From positions 310,001-374,000 of the forward strand of contig JAJJXM010000036.1 of NCBI GenBank assembly GCA_024516155.1: a DNA stretch of 64,000 nucleotides, given 5' to 3'. The notes under the pieces are model-generated. The model was not told the origin of the DNA, ran no database searches, and saw only the letters and a program-made list of their open reading frames with translations. Below, piece after piece: positions 11,134-23,880 of the stretch; the first letter of the stretch is position 1; every line of letters begins with the position of its first letter. The position numbers and the translations under genes are program-made. The stretch is from Pyronema omphalodes. Taxonomy: Eukaryota > Ascomycota > Pezizomycetes > Pezizales > Pyronemataceae.

Positions 11134-13241
11134 CATTATTGCTGACACCAGTTTTTAGGTCACACCAGTGAATGCCAGTATCACTTACCAATAGAAAAAA
11201 CTGATTATGTAACAGCATCTACGGAAGCAATAGAAAGGCGGGGTAACCAGGATCAACACATTCTTTAGCGTCACCCGGAAGCTCCTTTTGTAAATAGGAT
11301 GATTGGCTCGCCTACTTCGCTTGTGGCGCAGTTGCACAGCTCGGTAACCGAACCGAGAATTTACACATAATTGTAGTGTGAAACGGCCTACTATGTAAGA
11401 GGGATAATTCTCTGGCTTATCATCTAGTCTACTTCTAAATCATGTTGAAGACGAAGACTATATGTACGTAGTCAGAGGGTACCCCATCCAATTCCCACTA
11501 CCAACAGAACCACGATAATTTCAAACGTTTCCCAAGAAAAGCAGAAGAATCAAGAGTATCATGATAGCCATGTTCAACCATAATCATCGAAAGATATCTG
11601 GTGCTTCATAAAAGGCAGCCGTCTTGCTATGTTTTTGTTATTAGGTTGTGTATACTAGCGGTACATAAATAGTAATTGACAAAAGAAGCTTATTCAAGGC
11701 CCGAGAAGTTATTAATAGGGTTTTCTGGAGCCCGGAGCCCCTATCTTAGGTAAACTCAGAATGCCGTCTCTAAAAATTGGCAAAAGTCTTATGGAAGAGC
11801 TGAAGAGTTGTGTACCGCTGTGATGGTTTTCACACAATGCCTTGATGCCGCCTGGGAGATCACGTGCCTTTGCATCTGGCGTTTGGAACCATGTTCTTAT
11901 AACCGCTAGATATGTGACATGATGAAGTGGAATGTTGTATGTATGTATAATCTAAAAGACGGGGTGAAGTCCAAGACTTACGTTCACGTTACACAGATGG
12001 CGGCGCCACGCGTGGTCTAATCCCAGGTTGTTATGACCTACATTCTTCTATGCAGATGCAGTCTGGCGAGAATTTACACGGCGGATAGGTCGCATATGTA
12101 AATAAAACTTGATTCCAAATAAAAAGCCCCCCTCCTCCGTTTCAGTTGTCAATTGATTGGCTTTAAAAGATTCACTCTTGCTAGCGTTTCCAAGGAAGAT
12201 AAATTTGCACTGTAGGGACCCATTTTGTTTTGCTGTGTTAGAATCCGAACGGACCCTTCATCGTTCATGTACCGATGGCTATGCAGTTCCGATTCGAATC
12301 ACCGATCTACTTGATACCACCAGATAGCTGGGACAAAAACATGTTTCCGTGGAGAAAATGATGGGATGGTGGTATGTTTATAAGGCGCTTGACAACAAAA
12401 GGCAAAGCTGATAGTTGATGCATGCTTGGATGTCAACGGAAGATCTACCGGAAAGAATGATTGGCCGTTGTAGCTCAAGTTGCTATTTCAGTCACGACGG
12501 CAGTGGAGAACGTTCATACTGTGGGTCCTCGCTACTATCAGCTGAACTCAACTTTGGGTATAAGCTTGTTTAAACTGTTGGAAAAACGACCCCGGTCACA
12601 CATGGTCACAAGGATCGGCATGTCCATGCCAAGAGAAAATCGCACTTCGGTAAAAAAAAACCACTCATGGATGTTACATCCGAACAAAAGATGATGTTTC
12701 AGGTCGCTGGGTCTACTACAAAACTTGGAGAACAACCTAAGCCAAAGTTCCCCACATCTGTTCTCGTACTCGCTAAGTGTTTCTCACATGTTCTTGGAAG
12801 TGCGGTCATGATGTTTAGGGTGTCAGACGGTGATAGCCGTAGGTCATCTCTACGCTTGTAACTTGTTTGATAACGCCTTTACCACCCCGCCGAGGGCCGC
12901 TGCTGGCCAATAGTTGGGTTATTGATCTATAGAATAATTACTTATTCGATAATCGTTTCCAACAATTCTGACAGAGTAACTTGACGGGAGAACGACGCTC
13001 AGACTCTTGGATGCGAGGTTTCTTAAAATTGAGCCCTTACTCGGTTAGGAAGCCACATACATCGATCTGTTATCCAGATGGAGGGGGGGGGTATGGATTG
13101 CATCAGCCGTGGGCAGAATCCAGCTCTGGTATTCAGATTCCGGAGTGACATGAAAAAGGCGTATAAATCTTTCAGCATTCCCCCGAATGTAAACTCTACA
13201 TATATACTCTCAATCTCAAGCCTTCGCGGATCAGGATATCC
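11134..13241. other. Long upstream region of P450-1 within copy A
   Basis: No gene supported. It is the diverged counterpart of 38940-41340 and includes the degenerate equivalent of the small ORF at 40309-40626. The stretch 11880-12720 also has a third copy at about 35650-36600. Conservation among three copies suggests a transposed promoter-bearing unit rather than coding sequence. Confidence 0.5.
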
Positions 13242-15209
13242 ATGGAGACTTCCTCCAGCAATATCACTACACCTAACAGCCATCAACATGGCATCTTCAC
13301 AATGATAACCTCACTTTTTCAATCGCATCATGAAGCCTCAATTACACATAACCTACCTCTAACAACCTTCAACAGCTACCTTACCCTCGCCTCTTTAGCA
13401 GCAGTACTATTCCATATCTCCACCATACGAATAGAACTAGACTTTCTTCTCCTGCAACTCGGCGGTGTCTATACACTCATATTTGGAATCCTTACATATA
13501 TATTCTCCCGCGACACTAGCCTATCCGACGGACTATTTTCCACCTTCCTAATCTCATGCGTCTTTAACATCACCCTTATCACCAGCATTGGAATCCACCG
13601 CATCTTCTTCCATCGTCTTCGCCAGTTTCCTGGACCATTTGGAGCAAAAGTCTCCAGTTTCTGGCATATATACCAGCTATGGGGAAATACCAAAGGACAC
13701 CTTCTTACTAAATCTATGCACGACAAATATGGCAATGTGATAAGATATGGTATGTTTTAACTTTAAATCCCACTCTTGCTTGTGGGTTGGTATTAACAAA
13801 TAATCTACAGGACCCCGAGAACTCTCCATAACCCTCGTAGAAGCCATACCGGCAATCTACAATTCCTCCAGCCCCTGCAAAAAATCACCCTTCTACGCCA
13901 TCCTAGGCAAAGATGAATCCGTCAGCGTATTCCAAATGCGAGATGCAGCACAACACCGAGTTCGTAGGAGGGGCTGGGACAAAGCCTTCAACGGCAGTAG
14001 TATATCTCTATACCGTGACCGAGTCCACGATTGTATGACCACGATAATTTCGCAACTCAAAACACGGAGGACTGTCGACTTTAATAACTGGGCAAGTTAT
14101 TTGGCATTTGATATTATTGGACAAGTGGGGTTTTCTAAAAGTTATAAGATGCTGGAAACGGGAGAAATGCATAAAGCTGTAACATGCCAAAAGGAAGCGG
14201 TGGTTTATTATGCGATGGCTATGTCGATTCCTTGGTTCGCGGCGCTGGTTATGAATTTCCCTGAAAGATGGTCGCCACTCAAACCAAATCTGGAATGGTG
14301 TGCGAATGAGTTGAATGAAAAGATGAAGGTCAGCTTGCCTCATCTCATCTAAAAGCGACGATTTTGATTATTTTTATTCAAAGGAAATATTTACTGATAA
14401 TTTGGTTGTGTTTTCTAGAAACTTACATCAGATAAACCAACCGATATAATGTCGATACTCCTCCGAGATGAACACTGGGAAACCCTTTCCATGCCTGCAA
14501 TCCATGACGAAAGCCGCCTAGTGATATCAGCCGGCAGCGAAACCGTCGTAACCGCAATGACTGGGATAATATTCCAACTCGCTCAAAGCCCACGGGTATA
14601 TCAAAAGCTTTGCAGAATCCTCGATGAAAAATTCCCCCGCGGCGACCAGGATTATGTCTATTCTCCCAATGGTCTAATCCCGTATGTTGAAGATGTTATC
14701 AATGAAGTTTTACGTATTCATCCGCCTATTATCACTGGAATACCTCGTGTTACACCTCCAGAAGGATTAACTATTGGCGATCTGTTTATTCCGGGAGATA
14801 CGGTGGTTTCGGTGCCGATTTATTGTATGCATAGAGATGAAAGGTTTTTCCAAAAGCCTTTGGAATTTATTCCGGAACGCTGGTCAGAACAGCCAGAGCT
14901 GGTTATAGATAAACGAGCTTTCACGCCTTTTGGTATCGGTAAGATATATATCCTAGCTAACTCCTTATCGTTGATATTCATCAGTTTTTCTAATTGATCT
15001 TTTGTGTATATGTAGGTGATTACAGCTGTGCTGGAAAGTCATTAGCGATGATGGAGATGCGGATGTTTATTGTGAGAATGTGCTTAAACTTCGAATGGTG
15101 TTTGGCGGAGGGGTTTACAGAGGAGGAATATGTCGCGAACCAGAGAATGATGTTCGGTATGCAGTTGGGACCGACGCCTATTACGTTTACTCCGAGGAAG
15201 AGGATGTAG
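13242..15209 (+). CDS. Cytochrome P450 monooxygenase, copy 1
   Basis: Four exons, 13242-13749, 13811-14328, 14419-14938 and 15016-15209, give 579 residues. The N-terminus has several hydrophobic segments (about residues 40-135), longer than the single anchor of most microsomal P450s, then a proline hinge FPGPFG. Visible motifs are AGSETV of the I helix (the place of AGxxT), ExxR in EVLR near residue 434, PERW, and a heme loop FGIGDYSCAG with the Cys ligand near residue 519. The usual Arg two residues before Cys is Tyr. The resemblance is to fungal secondary-metabolism P450s related to tryprostatin B 6-hydroxylase or benzoate hydroxylase families; the substrate is not predictable. The ATG at 13242 is chosen because the paralogue at 38939 starts at the same place. 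All four exon lengths equal those of copy 2. Confidence 0.9.
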
Positions 15210-15245
15210 AAAATTATTGTAGTGCAGATTTAATGAAATATTGTA

Positions 15246-16063
15246 ACAAGTAATAGACCTGGATATGTGTTGAAAGGTAAGTAGTGTCTGTGGTGTTGTC
15301 GTTTCGGGGCGTGAGGCAGATTCTGCACGGATAGAAGTGACAACCTAAGGCAACTCTGAGTGCGGAGTTTACATCAAAGAAATGCATACGGAACAACCAC
15401 TGTGCGTAAAGTATAAAGGACCTACTCGTGCCTAAAATGGTGTTTCTTCACAGACACCAAGAAAACACAGCCTACTGACGCAAGTCATTCAGTGATATAC
15501 CATGATTCAAATTCTGCGCTCTTCACCCCCTGGAGGAAAGCCGATATTACTGCTTCAAAAAACAAAAAATTCGCTATTATAACTATACATCAGCTTTTAT
15601 GTTGTAAATAATAGATCCACAAATAAACTCTCAAACCTCTCTGTCAAAAGGTGCCTAGGGCTCAGGTATCTTGGCCGCACTTAGGGCTTAGGTGACTGGT
15701 AGGTGGAGGTGGAACTCCCATTATAGGGTTTATCTTCTTCTGTAGCCGTGTAGAGCTAGATCACTATCGTTCTCAATCAATACACTCATCCACCTCCACT
15801 TTTCTCCTACTTTCTCGTTTGACACACTATCCCATGGTATCAGCATATGGTATCAATCCCAATGGTATCTTATGTATTCTAAATTCCAAAAACTCCGTAT
15901 CATCTCGGTGGGTATATATCATCTGACATTCATTCTTCCCTCATCTTCACCAATTTCCCTTATCCACCCCCTATCCTTTTCTTCCTGTTCACTTTTAATC
16001 CTTTCTCCATCCCCGGAATGCCAATTCCCCTCCCCCCCCCCCCCCCCCCCGTCCCCACCCTCA
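15246..16063. other. Intergenic between P450-1 and the GT1-UIM gene
   Basis: Convergent intergenic region, so it should contain two terminators. Pyrimidine-rich from about 15940, with a run of 19 C at 16032-16050, 13 bases beyond the stop codon of the minus-strand gene. No gene seen. Confidence 0.5.
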
Positions 16064-19000
16064 CTATCTCCTGAACTTCTCCTCCTCCCTACTCTGTTCC
16101 ATAACATACTCAATAACCGCTCTTTCCCTTTCATCTCTCTTCCGTTTCTCTTCCTCCTCAATCCTTAAACTCTCCCTAACGGCTCTAGCCAACTCCTCAT
16201 CCTCCTTCGATTCCCTGATGACCCTTTGCAACTCCCTATCTTCATCGTTTGTGTACCCATTCCCAAAGCTCTCTTTATCGTCCCCCTGAAAACCACTTCT
16301 CTCTTGATACCCCCCCTGATAATCAGGATGCCCAGGCTCATCCTCCGGATGCCTCAAATGCAGCACTTCTAAAACCTCTTTATCCTCCCCATCTCCCAGT
16401 CCAGTATTCCTCTGCGGCAACGGCGGTGGCGAAGCCACCGGCACCGGTTTCCTAGGAATATCAAAGCTCCTAGGTCTCTGCGATCCACCGCTTGGCGAGA
16501 TGGGAGAACCCAGCGAACCTAGGTTTCCATAAGGCAAGGGGGTAGGTGGGGAGCTTAGACAAGTTGGAGGAGTGTAGTCTAGCATACTTGCTCTTATAGC
16601 TGCTGCAAGATCTGGGTCCAAGCTTCCTGCCGCTGAAACAACCGCGGGTGCGGGGTTTCTGGGCCCTGGGGGACCATCACGGGAAACAGCACGACTGGCT
16701 TCTAGACTACGTCTTGCTTCACCCCGATTTGCTTCGTCGAGAGATGCTTTTACTGCTTTCTGGTATTCCTCATCATGAGTCTGCGGGATCTGGGATAGGT
16801 TAACAGAGGCTCTTAAAGCGCGTTGATAATCTGCATCATGATCGTCGTTGCGAAGACCTGGTGCTTCTGACAACGAAGCCCTGATAGCGCGTTCATAGGC
16901 TTCGTTTTCGTCGTAGCCGGGTGGCGAATTTGGGATGTTATGAGATAAGGGGGATTTGGTATCCTGTGGGTCTTCATAGCTTCTCATGTCATGGTTTACT
17001 ACTGAGGGTCGCTTTTTATCGGTCTTGAAACTGGAGGGAGAGCTCGACGAACTGGATTTAATCTCGCTCCAGCGGTGGATTATGTATGGTCGTAACTCCT
17101 CTGCTTCACGGAGTTCGTGGAGACCCTGCGCTGCGCGGGCTGTCTCGATGTAGCCTTTTAGGTCTTTTGTGCCGAGTTTAAGAATTTCGCGGTGGATTCC
17201 TTTCATGGTGTAGCCTGGAAGGCCCCAGACGCCTGCTCCGGATTTAAGGACTAGACCACCGATACCTTTACCAAAACCTTTAATAGCTCCAGAAGCACCC
17301 TCGTTCTTTGCGCCTTCCAAGGGCTGTGTAACGAGACCAGTGATACCGTCGTAAAGTCCACGACCGAAACCAATACCGGCTGCTTTTAGCCCGGAGTGGA
17401 AGCCTGTTACGTTGGGAGTTGGATGGACTTTATCGCCGTATAGTTTCGGGGCGTTGTGGAAACCCTGGGCGAGCCCTAAGGTGAAGTCCATTGGTGCTGT
17501 TGTAAAAGGTGAGTGAGTGTTTATGATTAGGGTTTAGGGTGGATAGGCTTACATCTTATTCCCGCTCCTACGATCTTGGAGACGCTGCTACTAGCACCAA
17601 TTGCACCGGCGAGATCGAATTTCTTGCCCTTATCCGTTGGTGACTTTGCACCCTCTGGGTCCCCGACTGATCTTGTAGTGGCGAGTGATTCTGTACTCTG
17701 TCCCGCCTGTCCCGCCTGTCCCGCCGCTTGTCCTTCTGCCGGTTCCTTCCCCTTCGCCGTAGCAAATGATTTGAAAAGCTCCTTTGGAAAATCCCCAACT
17801 CCAAGCATGATACTTCCAATCGTACCAATTAACGCACCTGCTCCCCCGGTAATAGGTTCCAGCGGCCCATCATCGAGCACCCACTCTTTATGTCTCCACA
17901 ACTTCAAACCCCCGAAACCTCCTTCTATCAACTTTGCCTCTACCAGCGCCGATGCTGCAAGTGCAGATAACTTCTTATCACTTCCTCTTACACTCCACAC
18001 CGCTGGTCTATCATGTAGAATATCACATCTCGCCAATCCCATCGGTCCAAGCGATCTAAGAAAACTCTTAGCCCCCTCATCACATCCAGTCTCCTGCTTA
18101 ATAGACTCTCCCATAACCTCCGCTCTAGCCTGTACCTCTCTACTCAACGCTCTCTGTATCGCCGCAGCTAGATTCTCCGCCGTAAGCTCCGCATTCGGGA
18201 TCGGTTCCGGCCCAGCACCTGCCGCAGCTATCATCTTACCCCAGAAAGGTTGATCCCCGAAGAATGGCACAATTACAGTTGGAATACCGCAACGGATACC
18301 AGCTGCAGTTGTTCCAGCACCTCCATGATGAACTACCGCTGAGCAGCGCGGGAAAAGCCAATCGTGAGGACAGTTTCCTAGCAGCATGATATTTTCCGGG
18401 ACTTCCAAATCTGAGGCTCCTAGTCCTCCCCAGCCTTTGGAGACTAGCGCTCGACATCCGACGAGTCGTACAGCTTCGAATATCTTGCGGGTGAGAGCAT
18501 CTGGATCTGCTACGACGATGGAACCGAAACCGATGTAAACAGGTGCAGGACCAGAGGTGAGGAATCGGTCTAGGTCGGGTGGTGGGACATAGTTGTCTGC
18601 TAGGTCTAGGAAGAAAAATCCAGAGACGTTTAGATGTGCTGGCCAATCGTGGGGCTTGGGGATCAGAGTTGGTGACCAGCAGTAGGTGTGCGGGATTTTT
18701 AGTTGTGAGATCATGCCTGGAGCCCAGAGCGTGGAAATGCTTTCTAGTCCTAGGGTTTTTTCGCGGAATTTATTGACTAGGTCTCCGAGACCTTGCCAGG
18801 TCATCATGTCTACCAGAACATAGGAAAGGAAGTTGGTTAGGTCTCCTTCGACATCGGAAGAGAGGATGTTTGCTAGTGGGTGCGGGAACTCGGCGGTAGG
18901 GGACCAGGGCATGGTAAACATTAGATGTAGGGGGATTCCTAGACGTTCGGCACAGTGGATATGACCGAAACTTGGAGGGTTGGCGATAATTGCGTCTGCT

Positions 19001-19882
19001 ACGAATGGTCGGCCATTTTGTGAGCCCATACCATCGCCGGGTTCGATACAAGCTCGCCAACCGCCTAGAAGCATCTCCCACATATCTTTTCTTCGCTTTG
19101 TTACATCACCAGCTTTTAAGCTATCGATTCCTGGGACAAGCCCGGGGTTCTTCACCATGAAAGCCATTAGCTCTGATGGGTCCCCTCCCACGGAAAAGAA
19201 TTCTAGCCCATGTTCTTCGACGAAGGATTTGAATGTCGGATGAGTGGCGACTCGGACTCGGTGTTTATACCGTCGCTTTAGCACCTTGCCGAGTGCGATG
19301 AAGGGTTGGACATCCCCGCGAGAACCGATGATTTGGATTAGGATATTGAGGGGAGGGGTATCGATGGCGAATTCGGGAACGGCGTAAGAAGAGGGTTGGA
19401 TGGTGGTGTCGACTTCGTTTAATTGCCAAGCGCGCCGTAAAGAGGGGGATATCACCGAGGCCATATGCCTCGACTTTTGGTTGATGTTAATGTTGACTCT
19501 GCCATCGCCTAAGGATTGTTAATATCTTGAGAAATATCATCTCGGAATTCAAAGACGAATCAAGGTGCAGAATAGAATACAGTTCAGGAAGGAAAAAGAA
19601 GCTTTTTATGCATATGCAAGACATACCGGATAGCTGAGCTTTCGTATTCATCCCCCCCTCGGAAATGTCAAGCGATCCATAAGTCTCAGTTCGCGTATAG
19701 GCTGGCGGCGGTTGTGCACCAGGACCTTCTTGCTGCTGCTGTGTGACTGATCGTTGGTTGTTTGAAGGGCCAGGAACGGCATACTCGACGGCATCTTCAT
19801 AGGGTGTGTAGCTCGGAGGTAAGTCATCGTCGTACGCGTAGTGTGAATCTGGTGGAGAGTTTGGTGGTTTTGAAGACGACAT
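16064..19882 (-). CDS. GT1 (sterol glucosyltransferase-like) protein with C-terminal UIM repeats
   Basis: Three exons on the minus strand, 19882-19627, 19508-17553 and 17496-16064, join in frame to 1,214 residues. After a Pro-rich, PPSY-containing N-terminus comes a GT-B fold: GSRGDVQP near residue 147 (Glycos_transf_28) and the nucleotide-sugar motif HHGGAGT near 481 followed by PFFGDQPFWG. This pattern is typical of UDP-glucose:sterol glucosyltransferases (Atg26/UGT80). A GPLEPITGGAGAL region follows, then from residue 740 a Gly-rich segment (FTLGLAQGFHNAPKLYGD to YTMKGIHREI) reminiscent of Vps13/Atg2-type C-terminal lipid-transfer modules. The tail carries at least five UIM-like helices: YERAIRASLSEA, YQRALRASVNLS, YQKAVKASLDEA, LAAAIRASMLD and ARAVRESLRIEEEE. 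Atg26's GRAM/PH region is not evident. The two long frames are one gene, since splice sites fuse them cleanly (AGA T|CA). Confidence 0.88.
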
Positions 19883-20588
19883 TGTCGGTGATTGTGAAGC
19901 TTAAGTCGGTGGAACTTGATAAAAACTATCGCTCGCCTTTGGATTTCGTTGTCGCTTGTCAATTATTCCCATTTACCAAAAGCTGAGATGAGAGCTCTTC
20001 TTCTTCTTGTCGTCGTGAGGAGTGGGGCGCAGTAGACTAACGTCGCTGCTGGTTAAGCGCCTGCGTCATGCCCGGGAATGCAGCCTGGCGCGATAGATAA
20101 GTGACGTATGCACGGATGACAGCGAATGGGAAGCCAAGCTTGAAGAAGGGGATAAAACGATGGATGTTCATTTTCATTGGATTTCATCCGGTAATCTTTG
20201 TCTTTGGGATTCATCCGGAATTCTTTTCATAGGAATTCATCGGCACTCATTTTTATTGGAATCCATCAGCATTATTTCTCATTGGAATTCATGGAATTTA
20301 TTTGTTCATTTATCTGTTTTATGTTGATTGGGAGGCTGTGAAAAGCGAATTGTTGACATAGGGCAGATCCACCCTAGCGACGGGCACTTGCATGTGAAAA
20401 TGCTAAGGATTTTAGAGCTGAAGCTTATCGAACCACGGCTAGCAGCGCAACCGAACGCATTGAAGGAGCTATGTAAATAAACACCATAAACATATCTACA
20501 ACATCGTATTCGCAATTCTCAACACCACAAAAACATCTCCATCACTATATTCAAACACCTGAATTTTCCATACCCACTCCATCCCCAA
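19883..20588. other. Promoter region of the GT1-UIM gene with degenerate short repeats
   Basis: Contains about five degenerate copies of a 25-30 bp unit, TTCATTGGAATTCATC-like, at roughly 20167-20295. No gene seen. It lies between the GT1-UIM start and the stop codon of the arabinitol dehydrogenase gene, so it serves as promoter for the first and terminator for the second. Confidence 0.5.
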
Positions 20589-22021
20589 CTAATCATCATT
20601 AACAATCATAACCTTAATCGCCCCCGTCTTCGCATCCGCACTTGTCTCAAACGCCTTAACCGCATCCTCCAAGCTAAACCTATGCGTAACCAACTTCCTC
20701 ACATCCCCCAATAACCCACTACTAAGCAACCTAATAGCCCTCGGCCAAGTATTACAATACCTATACTGAAACTTCAAATCCACCTCTCTAGTACTCAACC
20801 TCATAAACGGGAACTTCAACTCATTCTTGCCCACCCCAACCACAAAAACCGTACCCCCAAACCTAACCGACCAAATCGCCGTCCCAATGCTACTTTCCAC
20901 CCCCGTACATTCCAACGCCACATCCGGTTCCAATCCAAAAAGCCCCTTTATCTCCTCCGCATTCTCCTCCTCCGTCTTTCCCTTCGGTACAAGAAATGTC
21001 TTAACCGTGCCTGGTCTCCCCCTAACAAGCTCCTCCGCAAACTCCAGTCTTCCCTTATCAATATCCGTCACCACAATCGGTTCCGCCCCAGCAGCCTTCG
21101 CACAAAGCAACGAAATCAAACCAATAGGTCCAGCACCACAAATCAAAACCGAATCCCCCATCTTAATCCCACTACGGTCCATAGCGGCCAAAGCTACAGA
21201 AAGTGGCTCCAATAAAGCTCCGTCGGAATAACTCATAGAGGAAGGGAGCTTGTGGCACCAGGTTGCGGGATGGGTTATGTAGCGGCGGAGAAGACCGGGG
21301 ACTGGTGGGGTTGATAGGAAGAGCACTTTTTCGCAGCCGTTGTAGCGGCCGGATAGGCACGGTTGGCAGATGTGGCAGGGGATGTTGGGTTCGATTGCTA
21401 CGCGGTCGCCGGGTTGAAGGGTGGTTACGGAGGGGTGCACGGCGATGATCTGGGTGCGTGGGTGTTAGCTATGGAATTGTAATGATGCAACGGGGAGTGA
21501 TGGATGGTGATTGTGATGCGGGGATGCGGGGATGCGGGGATACAGGGTTCCTCACCTCCCCGGCGCTTTCATGCCCAAGAATATGTTTATCTTCAACAAC
21601 CATAGGACCAATACATCCCGCATGCCAAAAGTGGACATCCGATCTGTTTTTTCAATTTCCATGATAAATATGTTAGCCCATTCATCCATCATTCCCAACT
21701 TATCTTTCTTCCTCCGCACATTCCATACTCGTTCCGAGCACGCTACAGGGAGGAATTATAATAATTGATGATTTATCTGGATTATGGGGAGAACTGACAG
21801 GGCGGGAGAGAGGGGGGAATAATGACAAACGGAGGAAGAAATACTAACCCGCAAATACCAGTACACCTCATCCTAACCACCACCTCCCCTTCCTTTAAGG
21901 CATTACCTGCCGCAAGCTCCTCAACTGATGGAGATGCGTTGTCGATATAGAGGTTATGTTGGGGGTCTGTGAAGACTCCGATGTTTGGTTTTAGATTTTG
22001 GAGATGGGATGCGGAGGACAT
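20589..22021 (-). CDS. ladA: L-arabinitol 4-dehydrogenase
   Basis: Three exons on the minus strand, 22021-21849, 21643-21556 and 21449-20589, give 373 residues. It is a zinc-dependent medium-chain dehydrogenase of the sorbitol dehydrogenase group. Catalytic zinc ligands are in CGSD (Cys57) and GHE (His82, Glu83). Structural zinc cysteines are at 112, 115, 118 and 126. The Rossmann motif is GAGPIG (192-197), with an acidic residue in VTDID (Asp216) that indicates NAD rather than NADP. The segments [20 protein letters not shown] and [17 protein letters not shown] are close to fungal LadA enzymes, which oxidise L-arabinitol to L-xylulose in the pentose catabolic pathway in the cytosol. Xylitol or sorbitol dehydrogenase is the alternative. 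The 205-bp first intron is long for this window. Confidence 0.9.
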
Positions 22022-23330
22022 TGTGCTAAAGGTACTGGAGGTGTCGAAGGTATCGAAGGTTTGCAGCTTAAAGGTTAAACGTCAAAGAATTTGAGTCGAT
22101 TGAAGAGGGAGGTTCGGTATAATGACGTCACCAATGATTAGAAGAGCAGCTCAAGCAACGAAAAGATACAATCACAACAGCTTTACAATCACGAAAATAC
22201 TTATACTCGGTGTAACCTTGCCAATTGAAAATCTTCTCAGATTACCCCTCAACCCTCGCTTTCCGGATGATTTCATACCGGATGATATTGGCTACAGTAC
22301 AGAGAGGGGATCTCGGGATATGGAAATATGATGGGCCGATATACCGATATCGCAGGTGCGCAATGGAGGTGGAGCGGGTAAATTCATTATGGGATGATCA
22401 ATGGGTAAATTCAGTCAAAATAAATACCATAAGAGAATCAGCGGATAAATAGAAAGGATAAACGAATCTGTATACAGGCAACCCTTCGTATAATACCAGC
22501 ACCACACAGTACAAATTATCCATCAAAATCTCCCCTACAACGATAACGAGAACCTCTGCAGAGTACAACGGCACATTGCCGCGGTCCCGACGGTTTTGTA
22601 TGAAAAATACGTATTTCGTTTGTATGAAAATACCTTTGACCAACCGCGAATTATTTATCTGGGATCGTTATATTAGGCTGCATCTAAGAGCACTCTTTTG
22701 GCGTTGAGCTGCGTAGGATGTCCGGGTGCCCGGGTATAGATGTCGATGACCATGAGCGGCGATAAGTACACTCCTTCTCAAGCTTGAAGCAATCACTGGT
22801 AATCACTCGCATCAACCTAACCTCCATCTAAGGCTATCGCCTGTATAGTTGAAATTTCTTCCACTGCCCGCACTATGAATCCTAAATTATAGCCTGATAA
22901 ACAGATTACACTTCTATTCGACGGTAACCTACCAGCGCAGACGTATTAGTTCCGGGATATCCCTCATTTTTCAGCATATGTATTGTAGTACGTATTTTAG
23001 TACGTATTTTACCTCAGGTTTTCTGGGATGATTACTGATCACCTCAGGAAGGCTCTAGGACTCTGAATATAATACCGACATCGATTGTCTGGGAGGGGTA
23101 CACCATACGCGTGTTATCTCCACGGTATACACGGGTGAAATACGCGGTATGTATATGCACGCTAGAAACACGCGAAGACGCGAGAAAGTGGGGCGTCTCT
23201 ATAATAATATTGTATGTATACGATGTGCTCACTCGCCTGACGCCTGGTTGACGCCTGATTGACGCCTTAATAGCAAGTGACGTTCCAGGGTAATTTATCC
23301 ACGAATAGCCGAAGTATCCCAGTTGCAAGA
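22022..23330. other. Intergenic, no gene seen
   Basis: Begins with the ladA promoter and grades into AT-rich, TACGTATT-containing DNA. Short frames on both strands look like chance. Likely degraded repeats. Confidence 0.4.
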
Positions 23331-23468
23331 TGTCTACAGCCCTGAATACGACTACGATTCAATTTCAGCCGGAAATATGTTACCTGAGGTATGGTGACCA
23401 TATAGATTTGGGATCTAGAACAATTCTGGAAATGCTTATGCACTTCGCCTTGACATATCGACATGTTT

Positions 23469-23880
23469 CGGAAAAATATATAGCGATTTACAGCATCCGG
23501 CCGGAAGGGAAACGTGCTTGTCAGCCTGAGGTAAACTTATATGGAGTCTCTATAGTCTACAATCTAGAAAGATGGTAGATGCCGGAAAAACAGATATCAT
23601 ATACCGGAAAAATATACTGTGATTTACAGCACCCGGCTAAAAGAGACGACAAAGAAAAAACGTGCTCTATAGTATACAGGGTGAGGTAAATAAACATAGT
23701 GACTACAGTCTATAAGACGTCTAGAAAGATTGCACATTCCGGAAAAATAAACACCATATACCGGAAACATATACAGCGATTTACAGCATCCGGCCGGAAG
23801 GGAAGGAAGGCAAAACGTGCTCATTAGCCTGAGGCAAACATGCCGATTCCGGAAAAATATGTATTCAGGGTCCGATCAGG
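23469..23880 (+). repeat. Three tandem copies of a ~135-157 bp unit
   Basis: Units begin at 23469, 23604 and 23761 with CGGAAAAATATA-like sequence followed by GCGATTTACAGCATCCGG. Each continues to a GAGGTAAAC or GAGGCAAAC block. The copies are diverged. A frame at 23330-23578 runs into the first unit and is probably fortuitous. Confidence 0.75.

Larger units (their letters stand above)
11035..15245 (+). repeat. Segmental duplication, copy A (tRNA relic plus P450-1)
   Basis: This block matches, in inverted orientation, the block at about 36960-41430. Colinear landmarks run through the whole length: the tRNA-Tyr-like sequence, GTTACATAAT (minus strand near 11208), a CTCGGTTCGGTTACCGA-like stretch near 11340, the degenerate counterpart of the 40309-40626 frame near 11640-11800, TTAGAATCCGAACGGAC near 12239, AATAATTACTTATTC near 12931, and then the P450. 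Similarity fades about 40 bp after the P450 stop and just outside the tRNA's T-run. Non-coding parts are clearly diverged by substitutions and small indels, so the duplication is not recent. Confidence 0.85.

Noticed and set aside
16064..17491. Separate gene starting at the ATG at 17491
   Set aside because: A 56-bp intron with good donor and acceptor joins it in frame to the upstream glycosyltransferase exon; the combined protein is coherent.
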